A stretch of DNA of 64,000 nucleotides from Thermodesulfobacteriota bacterium (GTDB lineage Bacteria > Desulfobacterota > QYQD01): assembly GCA_031082315.1 (NCBI GenBank), contig JAVHLC010000002.1, positions 83,362-147,361 on the forward strand, in the 5' to 3' direction. The notes beneath the pieces are model-generated. The model made no database searches, was not told the DNA's origin, and worked only from the letters and a program-made list of their open reading frames with translations. Below, one piece after another: positions 1 through 6,858 of this stretch (its first letter is position 1; every line of letters starts with the position of its first letter). A program made the position numbers and the translations under genes.

Positions 1-72
1 GAATCGATCGAAGCTGATATGAATAAATATTTTGCAGATACCCTGGGTATGCAACCGGATCGAAAGGAATAG
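1..72 (+). CDS. C-terminal tail of an unidentified protein (5' end outside window)
   Basis: Frame 1 is open from the first base to a TAG at 70-72 and encodes 23 residues ending in GMQPDRKE. The piece is charged and looks like a normal protein end, and the base composition matches coding DNA, but it is too short to assign to a family. It converges on the fmdB-like gene that follows on the other strand. It could be a chance open frame; only the sequence to the left can decide. Confidence 0.4.
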   Translation, partial: ESIEADMNKYFADTLGMQPDRKE

Positions 73-123
73 AGAACACCTAGACCCGCCCGCCATCTGT
101 TATCTAGATTTGACCTCCGCAAG

Positions 124-375
124 CTATTTGGATGGTCCAGGAATGTCGATAGTCGTGCAACTGCCTCCCGCGCAAGAACGGTTATTCACGCTCGTACCAC
201 TGGAACCTGCTCCAGACCGGCCGCCGCCCATAGTATAATTAGAGCGGCTCATAACTCTCTCGAAGGAATTACATCCGCATTTGGGACACTTGGCTTCAAT
301 CCGGTCCTCTTTATTTAACGCCAGGAGCTCAAAGATATGCTGGCAATCCAGACAGCGAAATTCATAGATTGGCAT
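124..375 (-). CDS. FmdB-family zinc ribbon protein
   Basis: A small 83-aa protein that begins MPIYEFRC and carries two CxxC pairs (CLDC near residue 8, CPKC near residue 31), the arrangement of the FmdB/CxxC_CxxC_SSSS regulatory zinc ribbon family. The C-terminal third is rich in Ser and Gly (SGAGSSG) and ends with another Cys pair, which is typical of the longer members. The family is often called a putative regulator; its true role is unknown. A clear ribosome binding site (AGGAGG) precedes the ATG. It stands alone, with a repeat element between it and pyrE. Confidence 0.85.
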   Translation of the reverse strand: MPIYEFRCLDCQHIFELLALNKEDRIEAKCPKCGCNSFERVMSRSNYTMGGGRSGAGSSGTSVNNRSCAGGSCTTIDIPGPSK

Positions 376-391
376 CCGTCGTCCTCCTAAA

Positions 392-550
392 TAGTTCCCA
401 TCCGGAAACCCAAAAATTCCGGATGGAGCACTCAGCAGTCAGCTATCAGCGTTCAGCTTAAGATGTTGTTTATCTCAGATTTTTTCTGACGGCTGATGGC
501 TGATCGCTAAAAGCCTGAATCCGGAAACGGTAGTTTCCGGATGAACACTA
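392..550. repeat. MITE-like repeat, family R2, copy 1
   Basis: A 159-bp non-coding element bounded by inverted ends: TAGTTCCCATCCGGAAAC on the left and GTTTCCGGATGAACACTA on the right. Inside are short direct and inverted runs of the type CAGTCAGCTATCAGC and GCTGACGGCTGATGGCTGATCGCT. Related copies lie at 6657-6858, 14425-14647, 28499-28634 and (left end eroded) 41033-41148. The right terminal CTA forms the stop codon of pyrE read on the minus strand. Confidence 0.8.
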
Positions 551-1102
551 TTTTACCAAATCTTCACGCACAAAAACAGCCTCAAGGTCATAGCCTTTCT
601 CTTTAAGTAATTCCCTTCCACCTTCGTTACGATCAACCAGGGCCAATACCTGGACGACCTTGAATCCCTCGGCCTCGGCCCTCTCTATGGCCTTAAGGAG
701 TGTGCCGCCGGTCGTTACCACGTCTTCTACTATAGTCACTGCGGCCCCTACTGGTAAGTTATTTTTACCCTCAATCCAGGAAGCTGTTCCATGCTTCTTG
801 GGTTCCTTACGGATGATAAGGGCATGGATGGGATTCCCGGCCATATAACTGGCCACGGCTATGGCCGCAACCATCGGATCAGCGCCTAAGGTCATTCCCG
901 CAACGCCCTGAACCTTCACCGGGGCCTTACGGATACGTTCAAACATCACCTTTCCCACTAAATAAGCCCCTTCCGCCGAAAGCGTAGTCTGTTTGCAATC
1001 TATATAAAAATCACTCTCCCGGCCGGAAGTAAGGACAACTTTCCGTTTTTGGTAAGATTTTTCAATAAGGATGGCCTTAAGACGCTCTTTTTCATTATCC
1101 AT
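548..1102 (-). CDS. pyrE: Orotate phosphoribosyltransferase
   Basis: Makes orotidine 5'-phosphate from orotate and PRPP in de novo pyrimidine synthesis. The protein has the type I PRTase fold signature, with the PRPP-binding loop VTIVEDVVTTGGTLL around residue 125 and the N-terminal FYIDCK element. I place the start at the ATG at 1102 because GGAG sits six bases upstream of it; the upstream TTG at 1114 would put this Shine-Dalgarno sequence inside the gene. The product is then 184 aa, normal for the family. Its TAG stop is supplied by the end of an R2 repeat. purB lies just upstream on the same strand, so purine and pyrimidine synthesis genes are neighbours. Confidence 0.92.
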   Translation of the reverse strand: MDNEKERLKAILIEKSYQKRKVVLTSGRESDFYIDCKQTTLSAEGAYLVGKVMFERIRKAPVKVQGVAGMTLGADPMVAAIAVASYMAGNPIHALIIRKEPKKHGTASWIEGKNNLPVGAAVTIVEDVVTTGGTLLKAIERAEAEGFKVVQVLALVDRNEGGRELLKEKGYDLEAVFVREDLVK

Positions 1103-1176
1103 GTGTTTCTCCAATTTTGAGCTATCAGCTATCGGCTTTCAGCTGTCAGCAGAAGCCTAAAGCTGAAGGCTGATGG

Positions 1177-2469
1177 CTACCCAAACACCCGCTTGAATAT
1201 AGTATCCACATGTTTCAGATGATGCCTGAGATCAAAAGTCTGCTCAAGTTCTGCTCTGCTTATATAACGCGCCAGATCTTTATCCTTCAGAAGGAGTTTC
1301 TTAAAATCCCCTCTCCTCTCCCAGGCCTGCATAGCATTTCTTTGCACTATGCGGTATGCCTCTTCCCGGCTTACACCCTTTTGCGTCAAAAGGAGAAGGA
1401 CCTGCTGCGAAAATATCAGTCCGCCTGTCTTCCGCAGGTTCTCAGCCATCCGTTCGGGATAAATAATCAGACGATCAAGGAGGTTTGTAGCGCGATGCAG
1501 CATAAAATCAACCAGTATAGTGGCATCCGGGGCAATAACCCGTTCCACTGAAGAATGGCTTATATCTCTCTCATGCCAGAGAGGGATATTCTCCATAGCG
1601 GCTACGGCATAGGAACGTACCAATCGCGCCAACCCGCAGATGTTTTCAGAATTGATAGGGTTGCGTTTATGGGGCATGGCCGAAGAGCCTTTCTGTCCGG
1701 CGCTGAAATATTCCTCGGCTTCCAGGACCTCTGTCCTCTGAAGATGCCTGATCTCAACCGCAATCTTTTCTAAGGAACCGGCCAGGACGGCCAGGGTGTT
1801 AAAGAAGTGGGCGTAGCGATCACGCTGGATAATCTGTGACGAAGCCGGGGCCGGGTTGAGACCGGACTTCCGGCAGACATAGGCCTCTACCTCCGGGTCG
1901 ATATTGGCAAAAGTACCCACTGCGCCGGAAAGCTTCCCGTAGGCAATGGTCTCTCTGGCCTCCTTTAAGCGGGCCAGGTTACGCCGCATCTCATCATGCC
2001 AGATGGCCAGTTTCAGGCCGAAAGTAATGGGCTCGGCATGAATGCCGTGCGACCGGCCGATCATAACTGTATCCTTGTGTTCCAAGGCCCGCCTTTTGAT
2101 AACCGAGAGCAGCTTATGCACATCCTCAATAATAAGGTCCGCCGCCTCTTTAAGAAGAAGGGCCATACTCGTGTCCAGGATATCCGATGAGGTCAGCCCC
2201 CAGTGGATAAACCGGGCCTCCGGCCCGACATTCTCGGCCACGTTGGTTAAAAAGGCTATAACGTCGTGCCTCGTCTCTTTTTCTATCTCGTCTATGCGAG
2301 CTACAGAAAAAGATGCCTTCTTCTTTATTACCTGCAAGGCCTCCTTAGGGATAACCCCCAGTTTGGACCAGGCCTCGCAGGCCAATATCTCCACCCTTAA
2401 CCAGGCGCGGTATTTATTTTCCAGCGACCATATAAGGGCCATTTCCGGTCGTGTGTACCGTTCAATCAT
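1177..2469 (-). CDS. purB: Adenylosuccinate lyase
   Basis: Cleaves adenylosuccinate to AMP plus fumarate and SAICAR to AICAR in purine synthesis. The 430-aa protein starts MIERYTRPEM, as bacterial PurB of the short class does, and contains the fumarase/aspartase superfamily signature GSSAMPHKRNP around residue 263 with the flexible catalytic loop Ser, and an earlier TSSDILDT and GRSHGIHAEP carrying catalytic His. Length and domain order are normal. It is separated from pyrE by about 75 bp containing a fragment of the R2-type repeat (CTATCAGC runs). Confidence 0.95.
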   Translation of the reverse strand: MIERYTRPEMALIWSLENKYRAWLRVEILACEAWSKLGVIPKEALQVIKKKASFSVARIDEIEKETRHDVIAFLTNVAENVGPEARFIHWGLTSSDILDTSMALLLKEAADLIIEDVHKLLSVIKRRALEHKDTVMIGRSHGIHAEPITFGLKLAIWHDEMRRNLARLKEARETIAYGKLSGAVGTFANIDPEVEAYVCRKSGLNPAPASSQIIQRDRYAHFFNTLAVLAGSLEKIAVEIRHLQRTEVLEAEEYFSAGQKGSSAMPHKRNPINSENICGLARLVRSYAVAAMENIPLWHERDISHSSVERVIAPDATILVDFMLHRATNLLDRLIIYPERMAENLRKTGGLIFSQQVLLLLTQKGVSREEAYRIVQRNAMQAWERRGDFKKLLLKDKDLARYISRAELEQTFDLRHHLKHVDTIFKRVFG

Positions 2470-2537
2470 CTCATCTTCCCTCCATTTAGAGCCAACCGTG
2501 AACCTTGGAACTTTGAACCTGAGCAGTTACAACACAC

Positions 2538-3110
2538 TTAAAAAAGGCTGTCTCCCTTACCGACCATGATAAAAGACTGGACTTTGCGCACCCCCGAGAC
2601 TCCATAAGCATATTTTATAGCCAGACCGGCGCGTTCTTTGCTGTTTACTATCCCCGCCATAACCACATGCCCGCAAACCGTATAGACATCTATCTGAAAA
2701 ACCCGGAGATTAGGGTCACCGATAAGCTTCGTATTGATCCGGCTCGTAATCAGGCAATCGTCAATAAAGCCATTAAGGGAATGCCCCGGTTTACGTCCGG
2801 GCAAAAAGTAAGTTTTCACCTCCCGCACCCCAGGCGCTCTCCGCGCCAGAAAAGTAGCGCGTTTAACCTGGGAGCCGGATTTAATAATTCCGGCTAAGAC
2901 CACATGCCCCTTGTGAACCATGACCTTGATGTCAAAGACACTTAGTATAGGGTCATCGATGAAGCTCTTGCGTATCCTGGTTGCAATGACCGTATCATCG
3001 ACACAACAACAAACCGTTCGTTCGTCTGTTGCCAACCGATAGGCCGTAGTCATACAGCCCGATGTGCTAAAAATTATACATGTTAAAATAATCAGCAAAA
3101 AGTGGCGCAT
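2538..3110 (-). CDS. Lipoprotein with two BON domains
   Basis: I start this at the ATG at 3110, which gives a 190-aa protein with a hydrophobic signal sequence and a lipobox ending STSGC (Cys about residue 19). Two BON domains follow, each beginning with a D-x-x-I-x-x-R-I/x-x-F-type helix (DDTVIATRIRKSF and DDCLITSRINTKL) and ending with the V-x-x-V-x-x-F/Y strand. BON proteins bind phospholipid surfaces or serve envelope stress responses (OsmY, DolP). It is probably anchored to the outer membrane. An odd Cys run (VCCCVDD) precedes the first domain. A second, single-domain BON lipoprotein is at 56669-56989. Confidence 0.82.
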   Translation of the reverse strand: MRHFLLIILTCIIFSTSGCMTTAYRLATDERTVCCCVDDTVIATRIRKSFIDDPILSVFDIKVMVHKGHVVLAGIIKSGSQVKRATFLARRAPGVREVKTYFLPGRKPGHSLNGFIDDCLITSRINTKLIGDPNLRVFQIDVYTVCGHVVMAGIVNSKERAGLAIKYAYGVSGVRKVQSFIMVGKGDSLF

Positions 3111-3219
3111 GGCTAAATCCAGCCTCGCAGAAACCAAAACGACTTTAATAAAATTATCGTGGTGTGGCAACTACAAAAAATAGCCCAATTTTATCCTGAT
3201 TGATGTATAATAACCCACC

Positions 3220-3786
3220 ATGAAAGAGTTCAGTCTGACCCCGGAAGAAAAGAGGATTCTCCTCCAGGTAGCGAGGGAAGAGATCACAAAAAACCTGATG
3301 GGCGCCGGAGAAAAGACAGCCCTGCCCGCCGGCGGTGAGATCCATGCCCCTCACGGGGCATTTATCACCCTCCATAAACAGGGGCGCCTTCGGGGTTGTA
3401 TCGGCATATTTTCTTCCGCTCAACCACTTCATCAAACAGTGCGTGAAATGGCCTATTCTGCTGCCTTTAAGGATCCGCGGTTTGCGCCGCTTACGGCCGA
3501 CGAACTCCCTGGTATCGACATCGAGATATCGGTGCTATCGCCTCTAAGAAAGATCGATAATATCGACCAAATAGAAGTAGGAAAGCATGGACTCTATATT
3601 ATCAGAGGGTTTAATCGCGGTGTTTTACTCCCCCAGGTGGCTACCGAACAGAACTGGGATAAAATTACCTTTCTCGAACATACCTGTTACAAGGCCGGTC
3701 TGGATAGGGATTGCTGGCGCAGCGGGGCCGAGATATACGTATTCACTGCCCTGATCTTTGGTGAAAAGGCCCCCGGGTCAATCTAA
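3220..3786 (+). CDS. amrA: AmmeMemoRadiSam system protein A (AMMECR1 domain)
   Basis: An AMMECR1-family protein of 188 aa with the hallmark GCIGIF motif near residue 66 preceded by R-L-R, and a conserved C-terminal Y-x-F segment. In many bacteria and archaea this protein is encoded with a MEMO-like protein (AmrB) and a radical SAM enzyme (AmrS); neither is visible here, so the partner set must be elsewhere or missing. The reaction is not established. The gene overlaps the end of the phosphoesterase gene on the other strand by 44 bp, a convergent overlap. Confidence 0.85.
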   Translation: MKEFSLTPEEKRILLQVAREEITKNLMGAGEKTALPAGGEIHAPHGAFITLHKQGRLRGCIGIFSSAQPLHQTVREMAYSAAFKDPRFAPLTADELPGIDIEISVLSPLRKIDNIDQIEVGKHGLYIIRGFNRGVLLPQVATEQNWDKITFLEHTCYKAGLDRDCWRSGAEIYVFTALIFGEKAPGSI

Positions 3787-4924
3787 CCACCACAATCTCC
3801 GGTGGAGTCAGGAATCTCAGAGGAGGCCCCCAGGTGCCGACTCCACGGCTGACGTAGAGCCTCCGGCCGTTTAGCACATAAAGTCCGGTCTTGAGCGGAA
3901 AGAAAATCCTTGTGACAAAGCCAAATGGATAAAGCTGCCCGCCATGCGTGTGGCCGGATAGTTGGAGGTCTATGGGCAAATTAGTTACGTAATCTTCCGA
4001 ATTAGGCGGACGGTGAAAGAGAAAAAGTGTGAATAACCCCGGATCGCACCGGGCCACCAATGACACCGCCCCGGTTTCTCCCTTGCCCCCAAAAGGCCTG
4101 CCAGCCGGGTCGTCGATCCCAACTATGTTAATTATTCCCCTTACATTGATGCGCTCCCCTCTCAATAACCTAAACCCGGCCTTCTTTATAAATTCAGAAG
4201 ACTTTTCCACGCCGGCATAAAACTCATGATTACCCATTACCGCATATTTCCCCAGGGGCGGGGTCAAGGACCTAAGCTCGCCCGCCAGATGGTCTATATT
4301 ATCTACCTCCTGATCCACCAAGTCGCCGGTTGAAACAATCATGTCCGGATTAATCTTGCGAAGCAACCCGGTTATCTTTTTAAGCCTCACCTCACCGATA
4401 ATGACTCCCAGATGGGCATCTGAAATCTGGGCGATGACCAGCTCTTTAATTCCTTCCGGCAGCTTCGGAGTAGGGATGGAGACATTTGTCACCCGGATAT
4501 TAAGGGCCTCGTAATAGGCATAGGTGCATATAGCTAAGGGAATGATGATAGTCATAATGAACAAACCGCAGTTCCTGGGCAAGGGGTCCTGCCTCTGCCT
4601 GGATAACCCCCGGGTTAAAAGACCATAAGCCAACCCTCCAAAATCAAAGATTAGACTTACCAGGAAGAAATAAAAAATAAAGCCTATCCAGAGAGAAGAA
4701 ATATGGGTCAGCACATAACCAAAGACAAAAAACCTTTTCCAGGCAAACATCCGGCACACTACCGGAGAGATCACCATGATGCCGAAAAAAACGGCTAATA
4801 CCTTATAAAAAGCATGCGGGAAATTTGTATGGGACCGGATGCGTCTGTAGAGATAAAAATGAACGCCGCCGTAACTAAGCGAGAATACCGAGAAGAAGAT
4901 CAAAAAAGACAGCCAGCGGTTCAT
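3743..4924 (-). CDS. Membrane-anchored calcineurin-like metallophosphoesterase
   Basis: A 393-aa protein with an N-terminal half of about four hydrophobic segments (roughly residues 5-25, 40-60, 70-100, 118-140) followed by a soluble metallophosphoesterase domain. The metal-binding blocks are in the usual order: D-x-H (ISDAHLG, near residue 168), GDxxD (STGDLVDQ), GNHE (MGNHEFY) and GHTHGGQ near the C terminus. The layout resembles the YkuE/YaeI class, whose members act on lipid or nucleotide phosphoesters; the substrate here cannot be told. It ends inside the amrA coding region on the opposite strand. Confidence 0.85.
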   Translation of the reverse strand: MNRWLSFLIFFSVFSLSYGGVHFYLYRRIRSHTNFPHAFYKVLAVFFGIMVISPVVCRMFAWKRFFVFGYVLTHISSLWIGFIFYFFLVSLIFDFGGLAYGLLTRGLSRQRQDPLPRNCGLFIMTIIIPLAICTYAYYEALNIRVTNVSIPTPKLPEGIKELVIAQISDAHLGVIIGEVRLKKITGLLRKINPDMIVSTGDLVDQEVDNIDHLAGELRSLTPPLGKYAVMGNHEFYAGVEKSSEFIKKAGFRLLRGERINVRGIINIVGIDDPAGRPFGGKGETGAVSLVARCDPGLFTLFLFHRPPNSEDYVTNLPIDLQLSGHTHGGQLYPFGFVTRIFFPLKTGLYVLNGRRLYVSRGVGTWGPPLRFLTPPEIVVVRLTRGPFHQRSGQ

Positions 4925-5053
4925 AATAATAACCTGCCTTAAAGAGGCTAAAAAGGCAAGCGGCTTTTATCTAATGAATTCACTATTCCCTTGAAAATCA
5001 TCCATAAAAAATAGTAATAAAGAGCAGCAACTCACGCGAAAGGGGATACTCCC

Positions 5054-6655
5054 ATGAAAGTAACCTGCCTGGGTGCGGCACGCACCGTTACCGGTTCATC
5101 ATTCCTCCTGGAGAGCAATGATATCCACATCCTCATAGATTGCGGCATGTTCCAGGGCAGCCAGGAGATACAGAAGAGGAACCGCACATTTCATTATCCG
5201 CCGGGAGATATCGACTATCTCCTCCTTACCCATGCGCACATCGACCATAGCGGTCTGGTACCAAAACTGGTGAAAGAAGGGTTCAAAGGCCAGATTATCA
5301 CTACCAGGGCCACGAATGAACTTTGCGGTATTATGTTGCGGGACAGCGCCCATATTCAGGAGACAGAAGCAGAGTGGGAACACAAGCGTAATAAAAGAAG
5401 GGGGAAGAAGGGCCTACCCCCTGCCCCACTCTATACTGTGAGAGATGCCGAAGCCAGTATGCGCCTATTCAAACCGATAGATTACGGTGAACTCATCCAG
5501 CTTACCCCGCAACTTAGCGCCCGATTTCTGGACGCCGGACATATTCTGGGATCAGCCTTCATCGAAATCTGGGATCATAGCGTGTCGCCACCCATGAAGG
5601 TGGTCTTCTCCGGTGACATAGGCCAGAAAGAGCAAATGCTTGTCTCCGACCCGACCGCCATCCAGGAAGCAGATTTTCTTTTCATGGAATCCACCTACGG
5701 CGACCGTCTGCACAAGAGCAAGGAAAAGACACATCGTGAACTTTTGCATGCCATCCAGGAAGCCGTAAAGAATCATGAGAAGGTCATTATTCCGGCCTTT
5801 GCCGTGGAACGCACCCAGGAACTGATTTACATCCTGAGCCGCTTTTACCACGAAGGGCTGCTGCCCGAAATACCCATTTATATAGACAGCCCCCTGGCCA
5901 TCTCCGCTACCGAGGTCTTCCGCAATAATACGGAGTTCCTGAATGACCAAACCCATGTCCTTCTGGGAAGAGGAGATCATCCGCTGGCCTTGCCCACCCT
6001 CTCTTTTACGCGCACGACCGAAGAGTCCCGGGGCATAAATCAGAGTGAGGGACCAGCCATTATTATCGCCGCCAGCGGCATGTGTGACGCCGGCCGAATC
6101 AAACACCACTTACGAAACAACCTGTGGCATCCTGGCGCTCACATCGTTTTCGTCGGCTATCAGGCCCAGGGGACACCAGGGCGGCAGATCATCGACGGGG
6201 CGCAAAAGATCAAACTTTTCGGAGAAGAGATCGCCATAAAGGCCAACATCCACACTTTGGGCGGTTTTTCAGCCCATGCGGATCAAAGGGAGCTTCTGGA
6301 ATGGCTTGGGAACTTCAGCAATCCCCGCCTGAAGGTCTTTGTTGTCCACGGCGAAGAGGACGTCAGCCTGGAATTTGTGAAGGCTATCGAGCGCACCTTC
6401 TGGCTGGAGGCCAGGGCTCCAAAATGGCTGGAAACCGTAGAGCTTTCACCTGTAGCCGCACAGGCTGAAACCGTCAAGACTGAGGCGTTACAGGTAATGC
6501 CCGATCTGAATCGTATCGAGATGGAGATACGCAAACTAAAAAACAAACTCTACAGTAAAAGTGAAGGCCGCCTGGAAGAGAAGGAGACAATCAGCGCCAG
6601 GCTAAAGATATTAACTGAAGAGCTCCAAGAACTTATCAAGATGACCACAAATTAA
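5054..6655 (+). CDS. Beta-CASP metallo-beta-lactamase-fold ribonuclease
   Basis: A 533-aa protein of the Ysh1/RNase J-related class. The zinc motif HAHIDHSG is near residue 57, motif 3/4 residues His and Asp follow (GHILGSA, FSGDIG), and the beta-CASP insertion runs from about 190 to 380 with IIIAASGMCDAGRI. The RNA-specificity C-terminal motif GGFSAHAD is near 410. A charged coiled-coil tail (about 475-533) is extra to the minimal fold. It probably cuts or trims RNA in the cytoplasm. It stands as a single gene followed directly by an R2 repeat. Confidence 0.88.
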   Translation: MKVTCLGAARTVTGSSFLLESNDIHILIDCGMFQGSQEIQKRNRTFHYPPGDIDYLLLTHAHIDHSGLVPKLVKEGFKGQIITTRATNELCGIMLRDSAHIQETEAEWEHKRNKRRGKKGLPPAPLYTVRDAEASMRLFKPIDYGELIQLTPQLSARFLDAGHILGSAFIEIWDHSVSPPMKVVFSGDIGQKEQMLVSDPTAIQEADFLFMESTYGDRLHKSKEKTHRELLHAIQEAVKNHEKVIIPAFAVERTQELIYILSRFYHEGLLPEIPIYIDSPLAISATEVFRNNTEFLNDQTHVLLGRGDHPLALPTLSFTRTTEESRGINQSEGPAIIIAASGMCDAGRIKHHLRNNLWHPGAHIVFVGYQAQGTPGRQIIDGAQKIKLFGEEIAIKANIHTLGGFSAHADQRELLEWLGNFSNPRLKVFVVHGEEDVSLEFVKAIERTFWLEARAPKWLETVELSPVAAQAETVKTEALQVMPDLNRIEMEIRKLKNKLYSKSEGRLEEKETISARLKILTEELQELIKMTTN

Positions 6656-6656
6656 T

Positions 6657-6858
6657 TAGTTTCCATCCGGGAACCTAAAAATTCCGGATAGAGCAGTCAG
6701 CACTCAGCTATCAGCGTGAAGCCGGTCCACCGTTCACTGTTGACCGTTTACCGAAAGAAAATGTCGGACAACGGTTAACGGTTAACAAACATGCTGACGG
6801 CTGAAGGCTGATCGCTGTAAGCGCGAATCCGGAAACGGCAGTTTTCGGATGAGCACTA
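6657..6858. repeat. MITE-like repeat, family R2, copy 2
   Basis: A 202-bp element with the same inverted ends as copy 1 (TAGTTTCCATCCGGGAACC; GGATGAGCACTA). The interior is longer and carries a segment with perfect self-complementary runs (GGTTAACGGTTAAC, CCGTTCACTGTTGACC) that is also found, inverted, in copy 3 at 14425-14647. The right CTA is the stop codon of the hybrid kinase gene. Together with 6656 this fills the whole gap between the nuclease and kinase genes. Confidence 0.8.

Noticed and set aside
32..238. 68-aa plus-strand open frame at the left edge
   Set aside because: It overlaps the fmdB-like gene in antisense and a different frame; no motif supports it.
392..550. CRISPR array or short tandem repeat
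   Set aside because: The CAGTCAGC-type units are irregular and occur once per element; there is no repeat-spacer rhythm and no cas gene.
5552..6109. 185-aa open frame on the minus strand
   Set aside because: It lies fully inside the beta-CASP nuclease gene and has no recognisable motif.
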